Source: CAWACP01 sp963832965 (GTDB lineage Bacteria; Acidobacteriota; Terriglobia; Bryobacterales; Bryobacteraceae). Taken from it: a stretch of 64,000 bases of DNA. The position numbers and the translations under genes are program-made. Position 1 is the first letter of the stretch. The number at the start of each line of letters is the position of its first letter. The stretch covers positions 248,001-312,000 of the forward strand of contig CAWHVW010000003.1 of the NCBI GenBank assembly GCA_963832965.1, read 5' to 3'. Below the pieces are notes generated by a model. That model worked only from the letters and a program-made list of their open reading frames with translations, searched no databases and had not been told where the DNA came from. Of this stretch, positions 50,597-59,530 are shown one piece after another.

Positions 50597-51481
50597 ATGA
50601 ATTTTGACGATCAATTCCGTTTAAAGGTTGGCTTGGCCGAGATGCTCAAAGGCGGCGTCATTATGGATGTCACCAACGCCGAACAGGCTCAAATTGCCGA
50701 AAAAGCGGGCGCGGTCGCGGTGATGGCGCTGGAGCGGGTGCCTGCGGATATCCGGAAAGAAGGCGGAGTGGCGCGCATGGCTCCGATTTCGAAGATCCGG
50801 GAAATCATGGAGACAGTCAGTATCCCTGTGATGGCCAAGGCGCGCATCGGCCATTTCATGGAAGCCCGAATCCTGGAATCTCTCGAGGTGGACTACATCG
50901 ACGAGAGCGAAGTGCTTACACCGGCTGATGAGGAGCACCACATCGCCAAGCGCGATTTCAAGGTGCCGTTCGTTTGCGGCGCCCGTAACCTGGGAGAGGC
51001 TCTGCGCCGCATCGCTGAAGGCGCGGCCATGATTCGCACCAAGGGGGAAGCGGGGTCCGGCAACATCGTCGAGGCAGTTCGCCATATTCGAACCATCGTG
51101 AAGGAAATGAAGCAGCTCACGGTCCTTGGCAAGGAGGAACTGGTGGCCGAGGCAAAAAAGCTACAATCGCCGCTGGAGTTGGTGGAATGGGTGGCTGAAC
51201 ACGGCAAGCTTCCCGTGCCGAATTTTTCCGCCGGCGGGATTGCTACGCCGGCGGACGCCGCTCTGGTGATGCAATTGGGCGCCGAAGCTGTCTTCGTGGG
51301 TTCCGGTATCTTCAAATCTTCCGATCCGGAGGCGCGCGCCCGCGCCATCGTGAAAGCCGCCACCTACTTCAACGATCCACAAAAGCTGCTGGAGGCCAGC
51401 GAAGGCCTGGCTATCGGCATGCCAGGTCTTGACGTGTCGCAGATTCCAGAGTCTGAGTTGCTGCAGACCAGAGGCTGGTAG
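50597..51481 (+). CDS. pdxS: Pyridoxal 5'-phosphate synthase subunit PdxS
   Basis: A 294-residue (beta/alpha)8 enzyme that builds PLP from ribose 5-phosphate, glyceraldehyde 3-phosphate and ammonia. LKGGVIMDVTNAEQAQIAEKAGAVAVMALERVP at the N-terminus, MAKARIGHFMEARILESL (active-site Lys) and RTKGEAGSGNIVEAVRH (second Lys) are nearly invariant family segments. It works as a dodecamer with PdxT. ATG 50597 fits the conserved N-terminus, with GGAG 11 bases upstream. Its stop overlaps the pdxT start. Confidence 0.97.
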   Translation: MNFDDQFRLKVGLAEMLKGGVIMDVTNAEQAQIAEKAGAVAVMALERVPADIRKEGGVARMAPISKIREIMETVSIPVMAKARIGHFMEARILESLEVDYIDESEVLTPADEEHHIAKRDFKVPFVCGARNLGEALRRIAEGAAMIRTKGEAGSGNIVEAVRHIRTIVKEMKQLTVLGKEELVAEAKKLQSPLELVEWVAEHGKLPVPNFSAGGIATPADAALVMQLGAEAVFVGSGIFKSSDPEARARAIVKAATYFNDPQKLLEASEGLAIGMPGLDVSQIPESELLQTRGW

Positions 51482-52056
51482 TGGCTCGGGTGAAACGAGC
51501 CGGCGTTCTGGCTCTGCAGGGCGATTTCGAGGCCCACAAGCAAGCGCTGGCCCGTGCCGGCGCCGAAGCGGTGGAAGTTCGCACGGCTGAGCAACTAGAC
51601 AGCGTTGATGGACTCGTCCTGCCGGGCGGAGAAAGCAGCACCATGCTGAAGCTGCTGGATGAGGAAAAACTGTTCGAGCCCCTGCGACGTTTTGGCCGGA
51701 ATCGGCCAATCTTTGGTACCTGTGCCGGGGCCATCCTGATGGCTACCAAAGTACTGAACCCTGAGCAAAGATCGCTGGAACTGATGGACATCACAGTGGA
51801 GCGGAATGCCTATGGCCGGCAACTAGACAGCCGGATTGTGCGGCTTCCCTGGGAGAGGTTTGAAGGTGGTGGCGATTTCGAAGCCGTCTTCATCCGAGCC
51901 CCCATCATTCGCGAAACCGGTCCAAATGTTAACGAAATTACATCCTATCGGGAAACGCCGGTTCTGGTTGAGGATGGCCGACACTTGGTGGCCACGTTTC
52001 ACCCAGAACTTACTCTGGATGCGCGTATCCACCGACTGTTCGTCGAACGACTCTGA
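51481..52056 (+). CDS. pdxT: Pyridoxal 5'-phosphate synthase glutaminase PdxT
   Basis: A 191-residue class I glutamine amidotransferase that supplies ammonia to PdxS. AGVLALQGDFEAHKQAL opens the protein, VLPGGESSTMLKLL follows, IFGTCAGAILMA holds the catalytic Cys and TFHPELT the catalytic His-x-Glu pair. GTG start overlaps the pdxS stop by one base (TAGTG), so translation is coupled. Length is typical. Confidence 0.95.
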   Translation: MARVKRAGVLALQGDFEAHKQALARAGAEAVEVRTAEQLDSVDGLVLPGGESSTMLKLLDEEKLFEPLRRFGRNRPIFGTCAGAILMATKVLNPEQRSLELMDITVERNAYGRQLDSRIVRLPWERFEGGGDFEAVFIRAPIIRETGPNVNEITSYRETPVLVEDGRHLVATFHPELTLDARIHRLFVERL

Positions 52057-52130
52057 CCAATGGCTCCCTGTGCGAAATTAGTAATGTCGCGTACGCTCCC
52101 CAGGTGGTTCGGTATACCAGGCCAGCCTAA

Positions 52131-52160
52131 TTGACAAGTCTTAGTACTGAAGGTACTAAG
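52131..52160 (+). promoter_or_regulatory. Promoter-like site with palindromic operator ahead of the PEP-CTERM gene
   Basis: A consensus TTGACA (52131-52136) is followed by the perfect palindrome CTTAGTAC-TGAAG-GTACTAAG (52140-52160), which covers the spacer and a weak -10 (TACTAA, 52154-52159). This could be a repressor operator or, less likely, the terminator of pdxT since no T tract follows. The remaining 218-base gap holds an AT-rich stretch with no other gene. Confidence 0.45.
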
Positions 52161-52274
52161 AGGAACAGTTCATACACCCTGTAACAGTAAAAAAATGTTC
52201 CATTTGAGATAGTTCCAGGGTATCATCCAGAGAGTACTAGCGAAGCACCACAACGCGATTCAGGACAAACAAAC

Positions 52275-53099
52275 ATGACAAAGCGCATTTTGATGACGGT
52301 AGTGTTGCTCGGGGGACTGTGCGGCGTTCAGTCTTTCGCCGATACGTTTGTTGTTGGAGTTGAGAACAGCCCCAACGCAACTGCGGACCCCTCGGAAGGG
52401 ACTTTCGGTGACTTCAATGACATGATTGTCCAGTTTGGGGCAGCAGGGTTGACAGCCACGACGGACGGGACATGGCAATCGCCGTTTAGCAGCGCCCCTA
52501 TCAATCAGTCTGGCGGGTCCGTCAGCAACCCGTTCTGGGACGATCCTTCCGAGGATGGGACGAACTGCAACATTGGCTTCTACCTGAATGGGACACAGGG
52601 GACTTGTGGGGGTAACACTCTCAGCCAGACACCGGCAGCGGTCACCGAGTATCTGACGTCCACCGCGAGCGAAGGAGCGCCCGACGCGAATTTCTACTTC
52701 ACCTTCACTGGTGGGACGGTATCGAGCATACTTCTAGGTGCAATTACTCCGAATGCCGCCGACGAAAACTTCGGCATATATGAACTGGGAAATGGCGGCG
52801 CCATTCAGTGGATCATTGAGAATGGAGTAGATGTCGTTGGCACCTCGTTCACGCCCGACTGGTCAAGTTTCGGCCTGGTCTTCTCAGACAGCTTGGGCGG
52901 TGACGTCTACTACTCGCAGAACTCGCTAGGCGCATATGTCGGTGGAGTGGCCACTGGGAGCGGCGTGCCCAACAACAGATATGCGCTTTTCGATCTCCCT
53001 GCGGCCGTGCCAGAGCCGGGTACGATGGCGCTCTTTGGCATCGGCGCATTGGCCTTGGGACTGATCCCGCGGTTGCGGAAACGCGGGGTAAAAGGCTAA
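52275..53099 (+). CDS. PEP-CTERM-anchored secreted protein
   Basis: A 274-residue protein with an N-terminal signal peptide (ILMTVVLLGGLCGVQSFA) and a C-terminal PEP-CTERM sorting signal: AVPEPGTMALFGIGALALGL followed by the basic end RLRKRG. The middle is Ser/Thr/Gly/Asn-rich beta sequence without a family I recognise. Exosortase would cut at the PEP motif and anchor or release the protein, usually together with exopolysaccharide. No exosortase gene is in the window. A strong terminator follows. Confidence 0.9.
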   Translation: MTKRILMTVVLLGGLCGVQSFADTFVVGVENSPNATADPSEGTFGDFNDMIVQFGAAGLTATTDGTWQSPFSSAPINQSGGSVSNPFWDDPSEDGTNCNIGFYLNGTQGTCGGNTLSQTPAAVTEYLTSTASEGAPDANFYFTFTGGTVSSILLGAITPNAADENFGIYELGNGGAIQWIIENGVDVVGTSFTPDWSSFGLVFSDSLGGDVYYSQNSLGAYVGGVATGSGVPNNRYALFDLPAAVPEPGTMALFGIGALALGLIPRLRKRGVKG

Positions 53100-53140
53100 C
53101 GGACTACTACGCCTTGCCCTGATTTGCGTTGAGGAATAGG

Positions 53141-53171
53141 ACGCCCGCTGAGCAACTCAGCGGGCGTTTTA
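53141..53171 (+). terminator. Intrinsic terminator after the PEP-CTERM gene
   Basis: ACGCCCGCTGAG (53141-53152) pairs perfectly with CTCAGCGGGCGT (53156-53167) around a CAA loop, followed by TTTTA. The hairpin lies 42 bases after the stop codon and also ends transcription ahead of the convergent sulfotransferase-like gene. Confidence 0.92.
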
Positions 53172-53205
53172 CTTTGCATAGTCGCCCCAGCCGGCTTGCT
53201 ATGGC

Positions 53206-54462
53206 TCAGAGAGCGCTCATTACGATCTCGACTGCCCTTGGCGTATCGAGCCGTGCCAAGGCATCGGCGTCCACGGGCAGCAGGATTGCTGGATCCCAGT
53301 CTTCGATCTCCACCCGAATTCCACCTGTCGCCTCGTCCACGAGGCATTTCATCCCGGCCATAACCAGCCGCTCGGCTGCGGCGTCCAGGCGCATTCGCCA
53401 AATCTCCGTACCGCTTGTATCCAGCAGCGAGATCCTGCTCACGCGGAGATTGATGGGGCGATCAGCCAGATCGAGCCTGAATTGCGTAGGAGGGCGCTCA
53501 AAACGGGGCATTTCCAGACGATATAACGAGTCGCCCGATCCAATAACCCAGCGTTGCCCGACACTCTGCGATTCGCTGAAGTCCTCGCCCGCAAGACTCC
53601 AGAACAGTTGGGTGAGCACGGGCGGCTCTGTCGCGCGCCGGATCCCCGACAAGTAGTCGGCGGCCCCAACCTTCTCCGTTCGGGTTTGTTCAAATCGCGC
53701 CAGATTCCAGTCATAGAGATCCTGATCTTCCGCGACCGACGCCAAAAGTCGCGCGCCAACATCATCGGAGGTGTTAATCCAAGCCAGATCGTCGCGGTAT
53801 TCATTGGATACGTTTTCTACACCGATGGGTCCTTCGGGTACGTCGATGTCGAATTGATCCCCGAGCCACTCCAGACGCTCGATACTCTCGTCCATCCGCT
53901 CCGCGATCCCAACAAAGAAGAATCGGTCGAGCAGCACCTTCGCCAGAAGCAAACGTGATCCGCAATACAGAGCGTAATCATCTTCACATTCACACCAGGT
54001 CCTTCGAAAAGTAGTCTGCGCGAAGAAGTTCACCTGATTGTTCTGCCGGAAGGGAATCCGGCGATGGGAAAGTATCCAGCTTGCGAAGTCGCGCAGAGAG
54101 AGGTCGGGCACATCGGGAGGAACGCTCTCCAGCAGTTCTTTGTCGGGGATTTTGTCGAAGTGCTTCCTGGTGTAGGTCAGGTAGGAAATGAATTGTTCCA
54201 CCGGCTTGCGCAGAAACGTAATGTAAAGCGCCTCGCGTCCGGCGATCCGAGGCGGGAAAGTCTGAACGAAATGAGAGCTGAGTGAACGCAGCGATGGCCG
54301 GCTGGACACGAATTCGTCGAGATACGATTCGGTGTATTCAAACGGCTTGTTATCCCAGTAAAGATTCGCGTGATTCTGGCCGAAGCGTTTCTGCAGCAGC
54401 GTCCGGAAGGAACATCCCGCTGTCTTGGGAACGTGAACGTGAACGATGAGCGGCGTTTTCAT
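53206..54462 (-). CDS. Sulfotransferase-like protein
   Basis: A 418-residue protein. The opening VHVHVPKTAGCSFRTLLQKRFG is the 5'-phosphosulfate loop of sulfotransferases using PAPS, and ITFLRKPVEQFISYLTYTRKH corresponds to the 3'-phosphate-binding segment with its Arg and Ser. Residues 300-418 are a beta-rich tail (PPTQFRLDLADRPINLRVSRISLLD) not found in the core family. A surface glycan or lipid acceptor is plausible but not shown. Start ATG 54462 is preferred; ATG 54474 would overlap the permease gene. Confidence 0.75.
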   Translation of the reverse strand: MKTPLIVHVHVPKTAGCSFRTLLQKRFGQNHANLYWDNKPFEYTESYLDEFVSSRPSLRSLSSHFVQTFPPRIAGREALYITFLRKPVEQFISYLTYTRKHFDKIPDKELLESVPPDVPDLSLRDFASWILSHRRIPFRQNNQVNFFAQTTFRRTWCECEDDYALYCGSRLLLAKVLLDRFFFVGIAERMDESIERLEWLGDQFDIDVPEGPIGVENVSNEYRDDLAWINTSDDVGARLLASVAEDQDLYDWNLARFEQTRTEKVGAADYLSGIRRATEPPVLTQLFWSLAGEDFSESQSVGQRWVIGSGDSLYRLEMPRFERPPTQFRLDLADRPINLRVSRISLLDTSGTEIWRMRLDAAAERLVMAGMKCLVDEATGGIRVEIEDWDPAILLPVDADALARLDTPRAVEIVMSAL

Positions 54463-54463
54463 T

Positions 54464-55951
54464 TCACGTCGCATCGTGAAACTCGCTCTGCTTCCGGCTC
54501 CATGCAAAATAGATGACCAACCCGATGATGAGCCAGACGAAAAAGCGAATCCACGTCTCCAGCGGTAATCCGGTCATCAGGAGAAAGCAGCAGGCAATCG
54601 ATATAGCGGGCAACAGAGGCACCAACGGAACACGAAACGATCGCGGCCGGTTTGGATCGGTCCGGCGTAATACGATGACGCCGGCCGAGACAAGGATGAA
54701 CGCGAATAACGTGCCGATGTTGGAAAGCTCCGCGAACGTATCGATGTCCCATATCCCCGCCGGTACCCCTACCACAAAGCCCGCTATCCACGTGCTGATG
54801 TGCGGCGTCCGATAGCGGCGATGGACCGCGGAGAACATTTTCGGCAAGAGGCGGTCCCGCGACATTGCGAACCAGATGCGCGCCTGCCCATATTGATACA
54901 CCAGCAAAGAACTGAGCATGCCCATCAGGGCGCCGGCGGTCACCCATAAACGCAGCCGGTTGAAGTGCAGCACCTGCAGAGCCTTTGCAACCGGTGCATC
55001 CGGGTCCAGCGTCTTCCAGTTGACGATACCCGTCAGCACCAGCGACACGGCGCAGTAGGCCACCGTGCAAATGGCCAGCGTGGCCAGGATACCTATGGGC
55101 AGGTCGCGCTGCGGACGGCGGCACTCCTCGGCCGCAGTGGACACCGAGTCGAATCCAATGTACGAAAAGAACACGATGGACGCTCCGGTCAGGATACCCG
55201 GGAACCCATGCGGCGCGAATGGATGCCAGTTGGACGTATTGATGGCGCGCGCGGAGCCGACGCAGAAGATGACGATGGCAGCCAGCTTGATGAGCACCAT
55301 GCCGGTATTCGCCCCGGCGCTCTCCTTCACCCCGCGCACCAGCAGCCACGTAACCGCCATGGTGATTAAGAGCGCCGGCACGTTGAAGACGCCAGCGGGG
55401 CCGCCCGGCGCCGGAAATGGTGGAAAGGCCAGTGATGGCGGTAATTTGAACCCGAACAGGTTGTCGCACAGATCCTGCAGATAGGCCGAGAACCCCACGG
55501 CCACCGACATGTTGGAGACGGCATACTCGAGGATGAGATCCCAGCCGATGATCCAGGCGAATATCTCGCCGAGGGTGGCGTACGCGTAAGTGTAGGCGCT
55601 TCCGGAAATCGGAATCATCGACGCCAACTCCGCGTAACACAGCCCCGCAAAGCCGCAGGCGATGGCCACCAACACAAACGACAGGGTGATAGCCGGTCCC
55701 GCGCCCGGCCGTCCCACCGTGGAGCCGTGCGCGAAAAGCAGGTCGATCAAAGGCACCTTCAGGATGCCCGCGACCTCTTTGCCGGTAGCGGCAGTTCCGA
55801 TGACGGTGAAAATGCCCGAGCCAATGACCGCGCCAATGCCCAGCGCGGTCAGACTCCAGGGCCCCAGGCTCTTGCGCAAGCGTTTGGCTGGATCCTCCGA
55901 GGCCCGTATGAGGTCGTCAATGCCCTTCTTTCGCAGCAACTGGGAGGGCAC
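54464..55951 (-). CDS. APC-family amino acid permease (cationic amino acid transporter type)
   Basis: A 495-residue membrane protein with about 13 hydrophobic helices. LTALGIGAVIGSGIFTVIGTAA is the TM1 substrate-binding Gly-rich segment of the APC superfamily, AGLCYAELASMIPISGSAYTYAYATLGEIFAWIIGWDLILEYAVSN spans TM2-TM4, and FFSYIGFDSVSTAAEE is TM6. The pattern matches YfnA/CAT-type importers. It starts six bases after the small basic ORF and overlaps nothing downstream except possible alternative starts of the sulfotransferase-like gene. Confidence 0.88.
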   Translation of the reverse strand: MPSQLLRKKGIDDLIRASEDPAKRLRKSLGPWSLTALGIGAVIGSGIFTVIGTAATGKEVAGILKVPLIDLLFAHGSTVGRPGAGPAITLSFVLVAIACGFAGLCYAELASMIPISGSAYTYAYATLGEIFAWIIGWDLILEYAVSNMSVAVGFSAYLQDLCDNLFGFKLPPSLAFPPFPAPGGPAGVFNVPALLITMAVTWLLVRGVKESAGANTGMVLIKLAAIVIFCVGSARAINTSNWHPFAPHGFPGILTGASIVFFSYIGFDSVSTAAEECRRPQRDLPIGILATLAICTVAYCAVSLVLTGIVNWKTLDPDAPVAKALQVLHFNRLRLWVTAGALMGMLSSLLVYQYGQARIWFAMSRDRLLPKMFSAVHRRYRTPHISTWIAGFVVGVPAGIWDIDTFAELSNIGTLFAFILVSAGVIVLRRTDPNRPRSFRVPLVPLLPAISIACCFLLMTGLPLETWIRFFVWLIIGLVIYFAWSRKQSEFHDAT

Positions 55952-55957
55952 GGTGGA

Positions 55958-56116
55958 TTAACGCTTACGCTGACCCTTGGCGATCTTCTTGACTTTCTTC
56001 TTGTTCGAGCCGCGCGCCACGCCAGCGGCACGAGGCGCCTTCGGGGCCGCCTTCTTGCGCGCCGCGCGTTTCGCCTTCTTGCGCTCTGCTTTGTCTTCTA
56101 TGGTTTTGGTGTTCAT
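55958..56116 (-). CDS. 52-residue Lys/Arg-rich protein coupled to the helicase gene
   Basis: A short ORF of 52 codons (starts MNTKTIEDKAERKK, ends IAKGQRKR) that is more than one third Lys or Arg and rich in Ala, like the tails of histone-H1-like or ribosome-associated basic proteins. Its ATG overlaps the stop of the UvrD/PcrA gene by four bases (ATGA), typical of coupled translation, and it ends six bases ahead of the permease start. I know no family for it. A nucleic-acid-binding role is inferred from its composition only. Confidence 0.65.
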   Translation of the reverse strand: MNTKTIEDKAERKKAKRAARKKAAPKAPRAAGVARGSNKKKVKKIAKGQRKR

Positions 56117-58425
56117 TCGTCTACTTTGATCCCTGCGTATTTGGCAACCAGTTTCTTCAATCCGTAACCTGGAAAGCTTACAGTAAGTTTAGCGTCCTCG
56201 CCGTCCCCTTCGCGACGTAATACCATCCCGTGGCCATATTTTGGGTGACTCACCGATGAGCCGGGCCCTACGGGTTTCTTTCGTGGGGGGGAAACCTGGA
56301 CCACGGGCGCGGCCGGCTTCGTCGCCGGCGCGGCTGGCCGGGGCGCGGCGATTCCACGCTCGGAGAAGTACTGCGCAATGTTGTCCAGCGAGTTGTAGGT
56401 CTTGCCGGTATACAGATTCTTCTTCACGGTTTCGCGCACTTCGTGGCGCTCCGCGTACAGGTCCACCTGCCGGCCGCCCGCAGCATCTTGGCGCAGTTTC
56501 GCGATGCGCTCCGGCGGGACTTCCTTCAAGAATCGCGACGGCACGCACGCCTCGGGCTGCCCGCCCCCGAAGCGCCGGCGGTAGCGCGCCCAGCTAAGAA
56601 TCAACCGCTTCTGCGCGCGTGTCATCCCCACATAGCAGAGCCGCCGTTCCTCTTCCATATCCGCGTTTGAATTCAGCGAGCGGCTATGGGGGAACAGGCC
56701 CTCTTCAAGACCCGCGATGAACACCACTGGCCATTCCAGTCCCTTGGCGTTGTGCATGGTGAGCAAGGAGACAGCAGCGCGCTCGTCCAGATCGTCGCTG
56801 TCAGACACCAGCGCGGCATGATCCAGGAAATCCGTGAGCGTCTCGCCGCGTTCGGCCGCTTCCGCCGCGGCGTTCACCAGCTCATTCAGATTGGCCAGGC
56901 GGGATTCCGATTCCGGATCGTTATCCGACTCGAGCATACTCCCGTAACCGGTCTGCCCAATCACCTGCCGAAGGATCTCGTCCAGTGGCTCCTTGTTTAC
57001 CAGATCGGTAAGCTCGTTGATCGTCCGCTCGAACGACCGCAGCGATGCCTCCGCGCGCGCGGAGAAGGCCTGCTCGTCGAGCATGCGCCGCAGGGCATTC
57101 CAAAGGCTCAGGTCGTTCGCCAGTGCGTACTGCTCCAACTGCTCGATGGTAGTCTTGCCAATGCCTCGCGCAGGCGTGTTGACAATACGCAATAGGGCAA
57201 TGGAGTCCTGGGGAGTCACCAGCACGCGCAGGTATGAGAGCATATCCCGAATCTCAGCGCGCTGATAGAAACTGAATCCGCCTACCACCAGGTATTTCCG
57301 CCCGTACCGCCGCAGCGCTTCTTCAATCTGCCGCGACTGGAAGTTGGTGCGATATAGCACGGCCACGCGCTCGTTCGGGTTCGCGGCCAGCATACGCTCC
57401 ACCGTGTCGGCTATGAACAGCGCTTCGTTCTCACCGTCCAGCGCCTCGTAAAGCCCCACCTTCTCGCCCTCGCCCGAGTCGGTCCACAGCCACTTGCCCT
57501 TGCGCTCGGTATTGTGGGCCACCACCGCACTGGCCGCCTCCAGAATGTTCTTCGTCGAGCGGTAATTCTGCTCGAGGCGGATCACCGTCGCGTTTGGGTA
57601 GTCGCGCTCAAAATCGAGGATGTTGCGGATATCTGCACCGCGCCAGCCGTAAATCGACTGGTCTTCGTCGCCCACAACCCCGACGTTCTGATGCCTCTCC
57701 GAGAGTAGCCTCATCAGATCGTATTGGGTGCGGTTGGTGTCCTGATACTCGTCGATCATGAGAAATTCGTAGCGACGGCCATATTGCTGACGGAGGTCCT
57801 CGTCGTGCTGCAGCAACCGGACAGACTCCAGCAGAAGATCGTCAAAATCCAGCGCATTTGCCTGTTGAAGGCGACCCTCGTATTGCTCGTAGACCAGCGC
57901 CAGCCGCGACGTCCGAGGGTCCTTTGCCGAGCCATACACATCCTGCGGCGACTGTTTGTGGCTTTTGGCGTGCGAGATCCAGGATGTCATTGCCCGATAC
58001 TGCATGAACTTCTCATCCAACCCCACCGCGCGGAAGATCTGTTTGATGAGCATCACCTGGTCGTCGTCGTCGTAGATGTTAAACCTGGTGGTAAAACCCG
58101 GCCTGATGTCCGCCAGCCGGCTGCCGTCGCGCCGCAGCATACGCACACAGAAGGAGTGAAAGGTCGAGACCACCGGGGCCGATCGACGGTCTGGGTTACC
58201 CAACAGCTTGAGGACCCGCTCACGCATTTCCCCAGAGGCTTTGTTGGTAAAGGTTACCGCCAGAATCGCAGGGCCGGGCACCCGCTGAACCTCCACCAGG
58301 TGGGCAATCCGATGGGTGATCACCCGGGTTTTACCGCTGCCCGCTCCGGCCAGAAGCAGCAATGGACCCTCCACGTGGGCAACGGCAGAGCGCTGCTGGG
58401 GATTGAGTCCTGCAAGGAAGTCCAT
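56113..58425 (-). CDS. pcrA: UvrD/PcrA/Rep-type superfamily 1 DNA helicase
   Basis: A 770-residue 3'-5' helicase. It opens with the Q motif region LNPQQRSAVAHVEGPLLLLAGAGSGKTRVI (Walker A). LMIDEYQDTNRTQYDLM is Walker B (motif II), GVVGDEDQSIYGWRGAD motif III, RLEQNYRSTKNILEAA motif IV, and SLLTMHNAKGLEWPVVFIAGLEEGLFP motifs V-VI. The C-terminus ends in the PcrA-like VSHPKYGHGMVLRREGDGEDAKLTVSFPGYG, an RNA-polymerase-binding Tudor-like domain. ATG 58425 matches the family start. Roles in nucleotide excision repair and replication restart are known for the family. Confidence 0.95.
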   Translation of the reverse strand: MDFLAGLNPQQRSAVAHVEGPLLLLAGAGSGKTRVITHRIAHLVEVQRVPGPAILAVTFTNKASGEMRERVLKLLGNPDRRSAPVVSTFHSFCVRMLRRDGSRLADIRPGFTTRFNIYDDDDQVMLIKQIFRAVGLDEKFMQYRAMTSWISHAKSHKQSPQDVYGSAKDPRTSRLALVYEQYEGRLQQANALDFDDLLLESVRLLQHDEDLRQQYGRRYEFLMIDEYQDTNRTQYDLMRLLSERHQNVGVVGDEDQSIYGWRGADIRNILDFERDYPNATVIRLEQNYRSTKNILEAASAVVAHNTERKGKWLWTDSGEGEKVGLYEALDGENEALFIADTVERMLAANPNERVAVLYRTNFQSRQIEEALRRYGRKYLVVGGFSFYQRAEIRDMLSYLRVLVTPQDSIALLRIVNTPARGIGKTTIEQLEQYALANDLSLWNALRRMLDEQAFSARAEASLRSFERTINELTDLVNKEPLDEILRQVIGQTGYGSMLESDNDPESESRLANLNELVNAAAEAAERGETLTDFLDHAALVSDSDDLDERAAVSLLTMHNAKGLEWPVVFIAGLEEGLFPHSRSLNSNADMEEERRLCYVGMTRAQKRLILSWARYRRRFGGGQPEACVPSRFLKEVPPERIAKLRQDAAGGRQVDLYAERHEVRETVKKNLYTGKTYNSLDNIAQYFSERGIAAPRPAAPATKPAAPVVQVSPPRKKPVGPGSSVSHPKYGHGMVLRREGDGEDAKLTVSFPGYGLKKLVAKYAGIKVDE

Positions 58426-58571
58426 GAAAAGGTGGGCCTTAGCTATCTTAACATTCCGCAACCCCGGAAGACGCCTAAAAACCCTGCGGGACTCCTCTAT
58501 CTGTTTGTAACCTGAGTATTTGGGGAAGCGCCTTTCATATTGGAAGCGCACCACCCGGCTGGCCTGACCGC

Positions 58572-59183
58572 ATGCTGGTGGAATTTGCAGAAATCGAGAG
58601 CGCGCGGTCGGGCGACGACGCCGCGTTCAGCCGTGTGGTGGCTGCGTACCGCAAGCGCGTACTTGGCACGATCGCCCGGCTCATCGGTCAGCCGGACGAT
58701 GTCGAGGACGTTGGGCAGGAAGTGTTTGTCCGCGTGTACTACTCGCTCGGCCGGCTGCGAACGCCGGAGGTTTTTGAGCCATGGTTATATCGGATGACCG
58801 TGAATGCGGCGTACGATTACCTGCGTAAGCGCAGACGCCGCGCGGAGCGGCGGATGTCGGATTTGAGCGAGCAACAAATGATTTCGGCTGACGCGGCGGC
58901 TGGATTAGTACGGGATGTCGAGCACCGGCGCCGGGCCGGCATTCGCGAAAAGCTGGATGAGTTGTTGATAGGAGTTTCCGAAGACGACAGGATTCTACTG
59001 CTCTTGAAGGAAGTGGAAGGCTTGTCGCTCAAGGAGCTCGAAGATGTTTACCATGTGAACGGGAATGCCCTTAAGGTGCGGCTCTTCCGGGCGCGGCAGC
59101 GGGTACTGAAAGCATTCGGGGCCATGAAACGCGGGGACGAAGATGAGGCGGCTCCCGATTCGAAGACGGAGGCGGCGGTTTAG
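58572..59183 (+). CDS. ECF-type RNA polymerase sigma factor
   Basis: A 203-residue extracytoplasmic-function sigma factor. Region 2 is FSRVVAAYRKRVLGTIARLIGQPDDVEDVGQEVFVRVYYSLGRL with the EPWLYRMTVNAAYDYLRKRRRR helix that follows; region 4 is LLLLKEVEGLSLKELEDVYHVNGNALKVRLFRARQRVLKAF. Length is typical. It is followed after 14 bases by a small membrane protein and then a CpxP-like protein, so the trio probably forms an envelope-stress regulon module. It is divergent from the helicase gene. Confidence 0.92.
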   Translation: MLVEFAEIESARSGDDAAFSRVVAAYRKRVLGTIARLIGQPDDVEDVGQEVFVRVYYSLGRLRTPEVFEPWLYRMTVNAAYDYLRKRRRRAERRMSDLSEQQMISADAAAGLVRDVEHRRRAGIREKLDELLIGVSEDDRILLLLKEVEGLSLKELEDVYHVNGNALKVRLFRARQRVLKAFGAMKRGDEDEAAPDSKTEAAV

Positions 59184-59197
59184 AACGGAGGTGGGCG

Positions 59198-59530
59198 ATG
59201 AGGAATCAGGAACAGGAATTGGACGAGCTGTTTCGAAGCTATCGCCAGTCGGTACCCGACCCGGATGGGAGCAGTCGATTCATGCCTGGCGTATGGGAAA
59301 AGATCGAAGCGCGGAGGAGCCTCGCGTTCCGCGTGCGTCACCTTGCGCGCGCTTTCCTTGGAGCCACTGCGGTTTTGTTCACGCTCGTGGCTGGATTGAT
59401 GGTTCTGGCGGGAGGCCGATCCGCACCGGACCCGCATGAAAGCTATCTCGACTCGCTCGCATCGGCGCACGCCAACGACAGCATGATGGAAGCGTTGCAC
59501 GCCGAGACGGGCGAGGCAAACCAGCGATGA
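59198..59530 (+). CDS. Single-pass membrane protein, probable anti-sigma factor
   Basis: A 110-residue protein with an N-terminal cytosolic part (LDELFRSYRQSVPDPDGSSRFMPGVWEKIEARR), one transmembrane helix (LGATAVLFTLVAGLMVLAGG, around residue 65) and a periplasmic tail. Position directly after an ECF sigma gene suggests it holds the sigma factor at the membrane. No HxxxCxxC zinc motif of classical anti-sigma domains is present, so this remains inference. Its stop overlaps the next start (ATGA). Confidence 0.65.
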   Translation: MRNQEQELDELFRSYRQSVPDPDGSSRFMPGVWEKIEARRSLAFRVRHLARAFLGATAVLFTLVAGLMVLAGGRSAPDPHESYLDSLASAHANDSMMEALHAETGEANQR

